From positions 3,038,001 through 3,102,000 of the forward strand of contig NZ_NKFL01000006.1 in the NCBI RefSeq assembly GCF_002223055.1: a DNA stretch of 64,000 bases, read 5' to 3'. The translations under genes were made by a program, and so were the position numbers. Of the stretch, positions 17,215 through 25,340 are shown piece by piece. The notes below the pieces were generated by a model. It made no database searches. It saw only the letters and a list, made by a program, of their open reading frames with translations, and was not told where the DNA came from. The first letter of the stretch is position 1. Each line of letters starts with the position of its first letter. The DNA comes from Burkholderia sp. HI2500 (lineage in GTDB: Bacteria; Pseudomonadota; Gammaproteobacteria; Burkholderiales; Burkholderiaceae).

Positions 17215-17290
17215 CGCGGCGAGACGTTGAACCATCACCGCGCACGCCGACACGCCGCACCGGCCGACGCACCATGACATCTTGGCGCGG

Positions 17291-17875
17291 CTACGCCGGC
17301 GCGCCCGGATCGTCGCGCCCGGCGGTGAGCGTTTCCCGCGCGGCGGCGAGGATCTCGTCGGCCAGCGCCGGATCGGTGCCGGCGATCGCGCGCGACAGCA
17401 CGAGCGCGCCGACCATCTGGCTGAAGACCGCGACCGCATCGCGACGCGTCTGCGCCGGCGTCGCGCCTTCCGTGGCCACCATCCGTTCCAGCCGATCGAG
17501 GTACGTGGCGAGGCCGTGCGCGTAGCGCGCGCGTGCCGCATCGGTCAGTCGCGGCGCATCGCCGGCGAAACCGGACAGCGGGCATCCGGCCTCGACGTTG
17601 TCGCGATGCGCGGCCGACAGATACAACGCCACCTGCGCATCGAGACTGCCGGCATTCGGCGAATCCGCCCGGTCCTGCATTGCCTTTTCCATCACCTCGG
17701 CGACCAGCGCGTCCTTCGACTTGAAGTGGTTGTAGAAGCCGCCCTGCGTGAAGCCGGCTTCCTTCATCAGCTCCGTGAGCCCGACCGCGTCGACGCCGCG
17801 CGCGCGGAACAGCCGCTCGGCGGCCGCGACGATCGCGCTCCGGTTCTCGGCAGCCTGCTGTCTTGACACGCCCAT
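17291..17875 (-). CDS. TetR-family transcriptional regulator
   Basis: A 194-residue repressor: N-terminal three-helix DNA-binding domain (RSAIVAAAERLFRARGVDAVGLTELMKEAGFTQGGFYNHFKSKDAL) and a helical ligand domain with C-terminal TetR_C features (GCPLSGFAGDAPRL), resembling the AcrR/NemR group often linked to short-chain dehydrogenases. ATG 17875 follows GGGAGGGATCT. It is divergent from an SDR gene; two matching imperfect palindromes lie between them. Confidence 0.88.
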   Translation of the reverse strand: MGVSRQQAAENRSAIVAAAERLFRARGVDAVGLTELMKEAGFTQGGFYNHFKSKDALVAEVMEKAMQDRADSPNAGSLDAQVALYLSAAHRDNVEAGCPLSGFAGDAPRLTDAARARYAHGLATYLDRLERMVATEGATPAQTRRDAVAVFSQMVGALVLSRAIAGTDPALADEILAAARETLTAGRDDPGAPA

Positions 17876-17918
17876 AGATCCCTCCCTGATTTTGTCGATC
17901 GCGTCGATTGGAAAGCAC

Positions 17919-17934
17919 AATGGCGATCACCATT
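17919..17934. promoter_or_regulatory. TetR operator candidate A
   Basis: AATGGCGATCACCATT is a 16-bp near-perfect palindrome (one mismatched pair), 43 bp upstream of the tetR start. It is matched by a second site 56 bp away. Confidence 0.6.
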
Positions 17935-17974
17935 GACATGCCCGAAGGGCGAGAACACAATGCATCGCAAAGAC

Positions 17975-17990
17975 GATGGTGATCGACATT
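17975..17990. promoter_or_regulatory. TetR operator candidate B
   Basis: GATGGTGATCGACATT repeats the GATC-centred frame of site A with a few changes and is followed by the same TGACAT word. It faces the SDR gene. Confidence 0.55.
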
Positions 17991-18217
17991 GACATCGAGT
18001 GTAGCCGACTTGGCGGCGGGCGCAAAGCCGCGACCGGAACACCGGATGGCAAGCGGTCGGGGTCTTGGGCGCCGCCGGGTCACGGGCAGCGGGCGGCTCG
18101 CCGTCTGCCGGCGGCGGCGCCACGATTCGGCAAGCAAAGGGCAGGCTGGTTTTCCACCGGATCTCACGCGCGCGGCGAGCCGGCGCGCATGCGATTCATC
18201 ATGCGAAAGGAACGAAC

Positions 18218-18922
18218 ATGAAGATCGAAGGTGCAGTGGTGTTCATCACGGGCGCAAACCGCGGGCTCGGGCTCGAGTTTGCGAAGCAGGCGCTCGCGAG
18301 AGGGGCGCGCAAGGTCTATGCGGCGGCGCGCGATCCGGCCACCGTGACGCTGCCGGGCGTCGTGCCGGTGAAGCTCGACGTGACCGATCCGGCGGCCGTC
18401 GCCGCGGCGGCCGATGCCGCACGCGACGTCACGCTGCTGATCAACAACGCGGGCATCGCGCGGCTCGGCAGCCTGACCGACGATGGCGCGCCCGACGCGT
18501 TGCGCGATCACTTCGAAACCAACGTGTTCGGGATGCTGGCGATGTCGCGCGCGTTCGCGGGCAGCCTCGCCGGGAATGGCGGCGGCGCGATCCTGAACAT
18601 CCTGTCGGTCGCGAGCTGGGTGAACCGGCCGATCCTGGCGGGCTACGGCGTGTCGAAATCGGCTGCGTGGGCGCTGACCAACGGGCTGCGCCATTCGCTG
18701 CGCGAGCAGCACACGCAGGTCGTCGGGCTGCATGCCGGTTTCATCGATACCGACCTGACGGCCGGCCTCGACGTGCCGAAGGCCACGCCGGCCGACGTCG
18801 TGCGCCAGGCGTACGAAGCGATCGAAGCGGGAGAGGAGGAAGTGTCGACCGACGAGTTCACGCGGCAGGTGAAGGCCACGCTGTCGTCGGGCGTTTATCT
18901 GGAAGAACCGGCGCCGCGTTGA
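18218..18922 (+). CDS. Short-chain dehydrogenase/reductase
   Basis: A 234-residue classical SDR: cofactor motif TGANRGLG, NNAG structural motif, Ser in ILSVASW and catalytic YGVSK. It is at the short end for the family. It reduces or oxidises a carbonyl or alcohol with NAD(P)H; Arg after the TGAN turn slightly favours NADPH. ATG 18218 follows GAAAGGAACGAAC. The TetR repressor upstream probably senses its substrate. It is convergent with fabV. Confidence 0.88.
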   Translation: MKIEGAVVFITGANRGLGLEFAKQALARGARKVYAAARDPATVTLPGVVPVKLDVTDPAAVAAAADAARDVTLLINNAGIARLGSLTDDGAPDALRDHFETNVFGMLAMSRAFAGSLAGNGGGAILNILSVASWVNRPILAGYGVSKSAAWALTNGLRHSLREQHTQVVGLHAGFIDTDLTAGLDVPKATPADVVRQAYEAIEAGEEEVSTDEFTRQVKATLSSGVYLEEPAPR

Positions 18923-18940
18923 AGCCGCCGGTATCCCGAG

Positions 18941-18978
18941 CCCGCCGCCCCTGCTGCGCGTGCAGCGGGGGCGGCGGG
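18941..18978. terminator. Convergent GC hairpin between the SDR gene and fabV
   Basis: CCCGCCGCCCCTGC pairs with GCAGCGGGGGCGGCGGG around a 7-base loop in the 64-bp convergent gap. It has no T-run, so termination strength is uncertain, but its place suits a two-way barrier. Confidence 0.5.
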
Positions 18979-18986
18979 CCGTACCG

Positions 18987-20189
18987 TCAGACGGTGGTGT
19001 CGATGATGCCCGGGATCTTCACGTCCGGGTTCACGTCCGCGTCGTAGTCGACGCCGGCGATCTCGAAGCCGAACAACCGCAGGAACTCGGTCTTGTAGCC
19101 GGTGAAGTCGGTCAGCTCGTACAGGTTCTCGTTCGTCACGTGGTTCCACTGCGCGACGACCTTCGCCTGCACCTGCGGATCGAGCTCCTTGTAGTCCGCG
19201 CGCAGGCGGCCTTCTTCGTCGACGTGCGGCGTCGTGCCGTACAGGCTGTCCTTGAACAGGCCGTACACCTGCTCGATGCAGCCTTCGTGCGTGCCGGCTT
19301 CCTTCATCGTCTTGAACAGCAGCGACAGGTACAGCGGCATCATCGGGATCGCCGAGCTGGCCTGCGTGACGACCGCCTTCAGCACCGACACGCGCGCGTC
19401 GCCGCCGTGCGCGGCGAGCTTGTCGCGGATCGACAGCACTTTCTTGTCGAGATCCTTCTTCGCTTCGCCGATCGAGCCGTTCCAGTAGATGTCGTGCGTG
19501 ATCTGCTCGCCGAGATACGTGAACGCGGTGGTCTTCGCGCCGTCGGCCAGCACGCCGGCTTCATCGAGCGCGTCGATCCACATCTGCCAGTCCTCGCCGC
19601 CCATCACGGCGACGGTGCCGTCGATCTCTTCCTGCGTCGCCGGTTCCAGCGTGACGTCGCGGATCACTTCCTTGTCGGTGTCGAGGCCGCGGAACGTGAC
19701 CGTCTTGCCGATCGGCTTGAGCGTCGAGCTGATGGTTTCGCCCGTCTTCGGATGCGTGCGGCGCGGTGCCGCGAGGCTGTAGACGACGAGATCGACCTTG
19801 CCGAGATCCTGCTTGATGGTGTCGATCGTGACCTGCTTGACCTTGTCGGAGAATGCGTCGCCGTTGATGCTGCGCGCATAGCGCCCCTTTTCGGCGGCGA
19901 ATTTCTCGAACGCGGCGGTGTTGTACCAGCCGGCCGTGCCCGGCTTCGTCTCGCTGCCGGCACGCTCGAAGAACACGCCGAGCGTGTCCGCGTCGGCGCC
20001 GAAGGCGGCCGAGATCCGGGCGGCGAGGCCGTAGCCGGTCGACGCGCCGATCACGAGCACCTTTTTCGGGCCGTTGGCGATCGGGCCGTGCGAAGTCACG
20101 TAGTCGATCTGTTCCTTGACGTTGGCTTCGCAGCCGACCGGATGAGTCGTCACGCAGATGAAGCCACGCACGCGCGGTTTGATGATCAT
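18987..20189 (-). CDS. fabV: Trans-2-enoyl-ACP/CoA reductase FabV
   Basis: A 400-residue single-domain enoyl reductase that reduces trans-2-enoyl-ACP with NADH in the last step of fatty acid elongation. The NADH loop [16 protein letters not shown] sits at residues 44-59, and the FabV-specific Y-x8-K catalytic pair appears as [10 protein letters not shown], Tyr235 and Lys244, the same numbering as in characterised Burkholderia FabV. FabV enzymes are poorly inhibited by triclosan. ATG 20189 is preceded by AGAGGTTTCC. It stands alone, divergent from the GbsR-type regulator. A fabI copy may exist elsewhere in the genome. Confidence 0.95.
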   Translation of the reverse strand: MIIKPRVRGFICVTTHPVGCEANVKEQIDYVTSHGPIANGPKKVLVIGASTGYGLAARISAAFGADADTLGVFFERAGSETKPGTAGWYNTAAFEKFAAEKGRYARSINGDAFSDKVKQVTIDTIKQDLGKVDLVVYSLAAPRRTHPKTGETISSTLKPIGKTVTFRGLDTDKEVIRDVTLEPATQEEIDGTVAVMGGEDWQMWIDALDEAGVLADGAKTTAFTYLGEQITHDIYWNGSIGEAKKDLDKKVLSIRDKLAAHGGDARVSVLKAVVTQASSAIPMMPLYLSLLFKTMKEAGTHEGCIEQVYGLFKDSLYGTTPHVDEEGRLRADYKELDPQVQAKVVAQWNHVTNENLYELTDFTGYKTEFLRLFGFEIAGVDYDADVNPDVKIPGIIDTTV

Positions 20190-20304
20190 GGAAACCTCTA
20201 CTCTAGTCAGAAAGGCTGGGACGGCCTGAATTCGGAAAATCCCGCGCATTGTAAAGGAAGCGGCCGATCGCGGGCGGGCGCCGCCGGAACCGGTCGGATC
20301 GTCC

Positions 20305-20332
20305 AGTTATTTCTCTCTTGACAGAAATAACT
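20305..20332. promoter_or_regulatory. GbsR/MarR operator 1 overlapping the regulator promoter
   Basis: AGTTATTTCT and AGAAATAACT form inverted arms around an 8-base centre. The site contains TTGACA (20318-20323), which with TAAATT (20341-20346) makes a 17-bp-spaced promoter, so bound regulator would block its own transcription. A near copy lies at 20932-20957. Confidence 0.75.
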
Positions 20333-20353
20333 GAAATGCCTAAATTTCACGTC

Positions 20354-20887
20354 ATGGAACTCACACCGATTGCCGAACGATTCATTCTCCACTGGGGCGA
20401 AATGGGCTCGCGGTGGGGCGTCAACCGCACCGTCTCGCAGATCCACGCGCTGCTCTATCTGGCCGGCCGGCCGGTCGCGGCCGACGAGATCGCCGAGACG
20501 CTCAATGTGGCGCGCTCCAACGTCAGCACGAGCCTGAAGGAGCTTCAGGCGTGGCGGCTGGCGAAGGTCGTGCACGTGCTGGGCGACCGCCGTGACCACT
20601 TCGAGACGTCGACCGACATCTGGGAGCTGTTCAAGCTGATCGTCGAAGGGCGGCGGCAGCGCGAGATCGAGCCGACGCTGACGGTGCTGCGCGACTGCCT
20701 GACGAATCCCGAGATCGCGAACGAGAGCCGCGAGACCGAGCAGCGCATCCGCGACACGCTGCAGTTCGTCGAGACGCTCACGACCTGGTCGGACGAGATG
20801 CTGCGGCTCAAGCCCGATACGCTGATGAAGGCGCTCGGCATCGGCGCGAAGATCAGCCAGACGGTCAGGCGCAAGCCGTCGAAGTAG
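20354..20887 (+). CDS. GbsR/MarR-family transcriptional regulator
   Basis: A 177-residue winged-helix regulator (IAERFILHWGEMGSRWGVNRTVSQIHALLYLAGRPVAADEIAETLNVARSNVSTSLKELQ), followed by a helical dimerisation tail. The frame continues upstream to an ATG at 20336 and a TTG at 20318, but none has a ribosome site. The TTGACA/TAAATT promoter would start the RNA right at the ATG at 20354, so a leaderless message is most likely. The same 26-bp operator lies upstream of this gene and upstream of the next operon, so it should repress both. Confidence 0.85.
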   Translation: MELTPIAERFILHWGEMGSRWGVNRTVSQIHALLYLAGRPVAADEIAETLNVARSNVSTSLKELQAWRLAKVVHVLGDRRDHFETSTDIWELFKLIVEGRRQREIEPTLTVLRDCLTNPEIANESRETEQRIRDTLQFVETLTTWSDEMLRLKPDTLMKALGIGAKISQTVRRKPSK

Positions 20888-20931
20888 GCAGGACACGCAG
20901 TGCGGGCAGCCAGCCCGCTTTTTTTGGGATC

Positions 20932-20957
20932 GTTATTTCTGTCTGTACAGAAATAAC
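20932..20957. promoter_or_regulatory. GbsR/MarR operator 2, in front of the epimerase operon
   Basis: GTTATTTCTGT and ACAGAAATAAC are perfect 11-bp inverted arms around CTGT. The site differs from operator 1 at only a few central positions and ends 18 bp before the start codon at 20976. Confidence 0.78.
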
Positions 20958-20975
20958 TGTAAATAGAGGATGAAA

Positions 20976-22283
20976 ATGGACACCGTCTTGCCGTCGACCC
21001 GCCCGCCCGGTCGCACCGCGGCGCGCAGCATGACCGTTCTCGTGTGCGGGGCGAACGGCTTCATCGGGCGGGCACTGTGCGCGCAGCTCGAAGCCGGCGG
21101 CCATCGTGTGCTGCGCGGCGTGCGTCAGGCGGCCGGCCCGTCCGACGTCGCGATCGACTTTGCGAAGGACGTCGACCCGGACGCGTGGCTCGCGCGGCTG
21201 GAAGGCGTCGACGTGGTGATCAATGCGGTCGGCATCCTTGCCGATCAGCGCGGCGCGACGCTCGACGCCGTGCATCGCGCCGCGCCGTGCGCGCTCTTCA
21301 CCGCGTGCTGCCGCGCCGGCGTGCGGCGCGTGATCCAGATCTCGGCGCTCGGCGTCGAGCGTGGCGATACGCGCTACTTCGCGAGCAAGTCCGCGGCCGA
21401 CCGCTTCCTGCAGACGCTGCCGATCGACAGCCGGATCGTGCGTCCCGCGCTCGTCTACGGCACGGACGGCGCGTCGGCGCGGTTTTTCCGGATGCTCGCG
21501 AGCCTGCCGGTGCAGGTCCTGCCGGCGGGCGGCCGTCAGCGGTTGCGCCCCGTGCACGTCGACGATCTCGCCGAAGTCGTCGCGCGATGCGTCGATGCGC
21601 CGGCGGCCGGCCGCCCGGTGATCGACGTCGTCGGCGCCGACGAAGTCGAATACCGCGAGATGCTGGCCCGCTACCGCGCGGCGCTGGGGTTTCCGCCGGC
21701 CGCTCGCATCGGATTGCCGGGCCCGCTGGCCGGTGTGGCGGCCGTGCTGCTCGGCACGTTGCCGAGCGCGATCTTCACGCGCGATACGTGGACGATGCTG
21801 CGTGGCGGGAATACCGGCGATCCGGCCGCCGCCACGGCGATGCTCGGCCGGCCGCCGCGCGGGATCGACGGCTTCATCGGCGCGGAAGCCGCCGCGCTGC
21901 GTCGCGATGCGCTCGCGATGTGGCGTCGCCTGCTGTTGCGCGGCGCGCTGGCGATCGTGTGGATCTGGACGGCCATCGCCAGCGCGTTCATCCATCCGCT
22001 GCACGCGAGCCTCGCGCTGCTTGCACCCGCGCACCTGACGGGGCTGCCCGCGCTGCTCGCGCTCTATGCGGCCAGCGCGCTGGACTTCGCGTTCGGCGTC
22101 GCAACCGTCGTCGCGCCGTCGCGCCGCCTGTGGGTCGCGCAAGCCGCGCTGATCGTCGCGTATTCGGCCGTCATCGCGGTCACGATGCCGGGCCTGCTCG
22201 CCGAACCGTTCGGCCCCGTGCTCAAGAACGTGCCGATTCTCGCGATCCTGTTGATCCTTTTTTCAGAAGAAGAACAATCATGA
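20976..22283 (+). CDS. NAD(P)-binding epimerase-like protein fused to a DoxX-like membrane domain
   Basis: A 435-residue fusion. Residues about 15-230 form an atypical SDR Rossmann domain (VLVCGANGFIGRALCAQL, RVIQISALGVERG, YFASKSAADRFL with a YxxxK-like segment FASKSAAD), and residues about 305-435 hold four hydrophobic helices of DoxX-like type. ATG 20976 is preferred to 20970 because AGAGG lies six bases before it. It is the first gene of a four-gene operon behind the GbsR operator; its stop overlaps the next start as ATGA. The reaction is unknown. DoxX-like domains are linked to redox or sulfur stress in some bacteria, which is only a hint. Confidence 0.8.
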   Translation: MDTVLPSTRPPGRTAARSMTVLVCGANGFIGRALCAQLEAGGHRVLRGVRQAAGPSDVAIDFAKDVDPDAWLARLEGVDVVINAVGILADQRGATLDAVHRAAPCALFTACCRAGVRRVIQISALGVERGDTRYFASKSAADRFLQTLPIDSRIVRPALVYGTDGASARFFRMLASLPVQVLPAGGRQRLRPVHVDDLAEVVARCVDAPAAGRPVIDVVGADEVEYREMLARYRAALGFPPAARIGLPGPLAGVAAVLLGTLPSAIFTRDTWTMLRGGNTGDPAAATAMLGRPPRGIDGFIGAEAAALRRDALAMWRRLLLRGALAIVWIWTAIASAFIHPLHASLALLAPAHLTGLPALLALYAASALDFAFGVATVVAPSRRLWVAQAALIVAYSAVIAVTMPGLLAEPFGPVLKNVPILAILLILFSEEEQS

Positions 22284-22750
22284 ATACCTATCTCGTCATC
22301 AAGGCGCTTCACATCCTGTCTTCGGTGCTGATGGTCGGCACCGGGTTCGGCACCGCGTTCTACCTGTTCTTCGCGAACCGCACGCGCTCGGTGCCCGCGA
22401 TCGCGGCCGTGTCGCGGCTCGTGGTGCGCGCGGACTGGTGGTTCACGACGCCGGCCGTGATCTTCCAGCCGGCATCCGGGCTGTGGCTCGCGCACATGGC
22501 CGGCTGGCCGTGGGATACGCCGTGGCTCATGGCGTCGATCGTGCTGTACGCGATCGCCGGTGTGTGCTGGCTGCCGGTCGTGTGGCTGCAGGTCGAACTG
22601 GCCGCGATGGCGAAGCTCGCCCACGCGAACGGCGATGCCGCGCTGCCGGAGCGGTACTGGCTTTACGCGAAGCGCTGGGAACTGCTCGGCTATCCGGCGT
22701 TCTTCGCGATGCTGACCGTCTACTTCCTGATGGTGCTCAAGCCGATGTAA
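22280..22750 (+). CDS. DUF2269-family membrane protein
   Basis: A 156-residue protein with four hydrophobic helices (ALHILSSVLMVGTGFGTAFYL; PAVIFQPASGLWLAHMAG; SIVLYAIAGVCWLPVVWLQ; PAFFAMLTVYFLMVL) and the conserved His in KALHILSS and Trp pairs typical of DUF2269/YphA-like proteins. It starts inside the previous stop codon (ATGA), so it is translationally coupled. Function is not known; its operon partners suggest a membrane redox role. Confidence 0.8.
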   Translation: MNTYLVIKALHILSSVLMVGTGFGTAFYLFFANRTRSVPAIAAVSRLVVRADWWFTTPAVIFQPASGLWLAHMAGWPWDTPWLMASIVLYAIAGVCWLPVVWLQVELAAMAKLAHANGDAALPERYWLYAKRWELLGYPAFFAMLTVYFLMVLKPM

Positions 22751-22850
22751 GTGCGTTGCCGCCGCTGCGCAGAAGCGGCGTTGTGGCACAGCGGAGAGCC
22801 GTCGATCGATTCATGAAGCATGCGAAGGGTAATAAGAAGGAATGCGAATC

Positions 22851-23723
22851 ATGGAATCAAGTGAACTGGTGCTGTACTTCGACGGACGATGTCCGTTGTG
22901 CGTGGCGGAGATCAAGCGTCTCGGGGCTCGCGACGCGCGACACCGGCTGGCCTTCGTCGATATCGCCGCGCCGGGTTTCGATCCCGTGCCGCTGGGCGTC
23001 GACCTGCCGGCGCTGAATCGCGCGCTGCACGCGCGCCTGCCCGACGGACGCATGCTGACCGGCGTGGACAGCATCCTGGCCGCCCAGGCGCTGACCGGGC
23101 GTCGCCGGCTCGTCCGGCTGCTTCGTGTGCCGGTCGTGCGCGGTGCGCTGGCGCCGCTGTATCGCCGCTTCGCGCGCAACCGGCATGCGGTATCACGCTG
23201 GCTCGGCTATCGCACCGAAGCGCGTTGCGATGGGGCGGCGTGCCGTGGCGGTAGCGAACGTGCCGCTGAACACCCGACGGATCGTCCGGCGCGAGACAAC
23301 GTTCGCCGCATCGTCGTGACCTGGATGTACTGCGCCGCGATCGCACATCTGCTCGTCGGCGTTGCCGTTCCGTGGGTTGCCGGCGCACCGTGGCTCGACG
23401 CGTATCACCGCGTCATCGAGCTGCATTTCTGGGCGGAATCGGCTCCCGACGCGGCGCGTGCGCAGCAGATCTGGTGGATGTCGCTGATGGGCGCGACGGT
23501 GCAATGCGCGTCGGTCTGGATGCTGGCGCTCGTGCATCTCGGCAACAGGTTGCAGAAACGGGAAGTGTGGGGATGGCTGCTGGCCGGCCTGCTGATCTGG
23601 GCGCCGCAGGACATGCTGCTTTCATTGCAGGCCCAGGTATCGGGCCACGTGGCGATCGACGCGGCGGCACTCGTCGCGATGGTGCCGCCGCTTGTCTGGC
23701 TTTGGAGGAGGGACGCGGTATGA
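22851..23723 (+). CDS. DCC thiol-disulfide oxidoreductase domain fused to a membrane domain
   Basis: A 290-residue protein. The N-terminal 120 residues are a DCC (YuxK-like) domain with its name-giving motif in YFDGRCPLCVAEIKRL; the Cys pair CPLC suggests thioredoxin-like redox chemistry. The C-terminal half has about four hydrophobic helices (WMYCAAIAHLLVGVAVPWVAG and others). ATG 22851 is preferred over 22842 because AGAAGGA lies 9-10 bases before it. The stop overlaps the next gene as ATGA. Several extra cysteines lie in the linker (RCDGAACRGG). Confidence 0.8.
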   Translation: MESSELVLYFDGRCPLCVAEIKRLGARDARHRLAFVDIAAPGFDPVPLGVDLPALNRALHARLPDGRMLTGVDSILAAQALTGRRRLVRLLRVPVVRGALAPLYRRFARNRHAVSRWLGYRTEARCDGAACRGGSERAAEHPTDRPARDNVRRIVVTWMYCAAIAHLLVGVAVPWVAGAPWLDAYHRVIELHFWAESAPDAARAQQIWWMSLMGATVQCASVWMLALVHLGNRLQKREVWGWLLAGLLIWAPQDMLLSLQAQVSGHVAIDAAALVAMVPPLVWLWRRDAV

Positions 23724-25219
23724 ACACCTTGCCTGCTTACGACTGGGCGCTCAACCTGCTGATCGTGCAGGGTGCGATGGGCGCATTCGATACGCTTTAT
23801 CACCACGAACTCACGCAGGATCTGCCGCACAGCCCGCGCGCGCGGCTCGAGCTGGGAATTCATGCGGTGCGTTCGGTGCTTTACGGCCTCGTGTTCGCAT
23901 CGATCGCGAACGTCGCTTTTCACGGCGCGTGGGTCGCGGCCCTCGCGGCGGTGGTCGTCGTCGAGATAGTGCTGACGCTGTGGGATTTCGTCGTCGAGGA
24001 CCAGAGCCGCAAGCTGCCGGCGACCGAGCGCGTGCTGCACACGCTGCTGGCCGTCAACGGCGGCGCGCTGTTCGGAATGATCGCGATGCAGCTGGCCACG
24101 TGGGCGCACGAGCCGACCGCGCTGCAGGCGATCGATCTCGGCTGGCGCGGCTGGGTGCTGAGCCTCTTTGCCGTCGGTGTGACGATTTCGGGAATCCGCG
24201 ACGGAATCGCGGCCTGCCGGATTGCGCGACGCGAGCCGGTCGTCAATCCGTTCGCGGGGCAGCCGCCGGGAAACGTGCTCGTCACTGGCGGCACCGGCTT
24301 CATCGGCGAAACCCTCGTGAACCATCTGCTCGATGCAGGGCATGCGGTCACGTTGCTGGCGCGCGATCCGCTGCGCGCGGCCTACCAGTTTCACGGCCGC
24401 GTGCGCAGCGTCACGTCCGTTGAGCAGCTGCAGCCGCACGAGCGTTTCGACACGGTCATCAATCTCGCGGGTGCGCCGGTGCTCGGTGCACGCTGGAGCA
24501 AGCGCCGGCGGGCGGTGCTGCTGGCCAGCCGCGTCGGCGTGACGGAATCGCTGATGCGCTGGGTCGAGACCGCCGAGGTCAAGCCGAGCACGTGGATCCA
24601 GGCATCGGCGATCGGTTACTACGGCGTGCGCGCTGCCGACGAGCGGCTCGACGAAGGCAGCAGCGCCGGCAGCGGCTTCATGTCGGAGCTGTGCCGGCAA
24701 TGGGAGCAGTCTGCACGACAGCTCGAGCGTCATGGCGTTCGTTCGGTGGTGCTGCGGCTGGGCGTCGTGTTCGGCCCGGGCGGCGCGCTGCGCCCGATGC
24801 TGTTGCCGCACTACTTCGGGATGGGCGGGCGCTTCGGCGACGGCGCGCAGGTGATGAGCTGGATCCACCGGGACGACGTGCTGCGGATCATCGCGCGTGC
24901 GATGGCGAACCCGGGCATGTACGGCGTCTACAACGCGGTCGCGCCCGCACCGCTGACCCAGCGCGAGTTCGTGCAGGTCGTGTCGAAGGTGCTGCAGCGC
25001 CGGGCCTGGCTGCACGTGCCGGCCGCGCCGCTGCGTATCGCGATGGGCGAGATGGCCGAGCTGCTGCTGGACGGCCAGCGCGTGATGCCGGCGCGGCTGC
25101 ATCAGGACGGATTCATGTTCCGCTTCCCGACGGCCGAGCACGCGCTGCGCGACCTGACGAATCGTCCGCACGCGGATTTTCCGCGTACGGCCTGTCGTTT
25201 GCCCCGCGGTCGCGTTTGA
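23720..25219 (+). CDS. TIGR01777-type (YfcH-like) epimerase with N-terminal membrane domain
   Basis: A 499-residue fusion. Residues 1-175 contain about five hydrophobic helices; residues about 190-480 are a TIGR01777 epimerase (NVLVTGGTGFIGETLVNHLL, NLAGAPVLGARWSKRRR, ASAIGYYG, WIHRDDVLRII, YNAVAPAPLTQREF). ATG 23720 follows GGAGGAGGGA. Its stop codon TGA belongs to the TTGA end of the adjoining TnpB element, and the last 15 or so residues (HADFPRTACRLPRGRV) are not typical of the family, so the native C-terminus may have been altered. It completes the GbsR-controlled operon. Confidence 0.8.
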   Translation: MNTLPAYDWALNLLIVQGAMGAFDTLYHHELTQDLPHSPRARLELGIHAVRSVLYGLVFASIANVAFHGAWVAALAAVVVVEIVLTLWDFVVEDQSRKLPATERVLHTLLAVNGGALFGMIAMQLATWAHEPTALQAIDLGWRGWVLSLFAVGVTISGIRDGIAACRIARREPVVNPFAGQPPGNVLVTGGTGFIGETLVNHLLDAGHAVTLLARDPLRAAYQFHGRVRSVTSVEQLQPHERFDTVINLAGAPVLGARWSKRRRAVLLASRVGVTESLMRWVETAEVKPSTWIQASAIGYYGVRAADERLDEGSSAGSGFMSELCRQWEQSARQLERHGVRSVVLRLGVVFGPGGALRPMLLPHYFGMGGRFGDGAQVMSWIHRDDVLRIIARAMANPGMYGVYNAVAPAPLTQREFVQVVSKVLQRRAWLHVPAAPLRIAMGEMAELLLDGQRVMPARLHQDGFMFRFPTAEHALRDLTNRPHADFPRTACRLPRGRV

Positions 25220-25340
25220 CTGCTCTCCTCCCTGAGAGAAGGATATTCCCACTTCATTGAATGCAACCCGACATCGCCTCAAAGAGACATGGGACTTACG
25301 CTTTCTCCATGGGCTGACACCGCCAGTCCGGCGGCCAAAA
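25196..25340 (-). ncRNA. Candidate omega RNA (TnpB guide RNA)
   Basis: By analogy with ISDra2-type elements, the 3' end of tnpB and the element's right end should give a guide RNA whose guide is the flanking host DNA. On the reverse strand the right end has a stable CTCTC/GAGAG hairpin and finishes with TCAA (25219-25216); the following 20 bases, ACGCGACCGCGGGGCAAACG, would be the guide. The 5' end of the RNA is only guessed. Confidence 0.4.
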
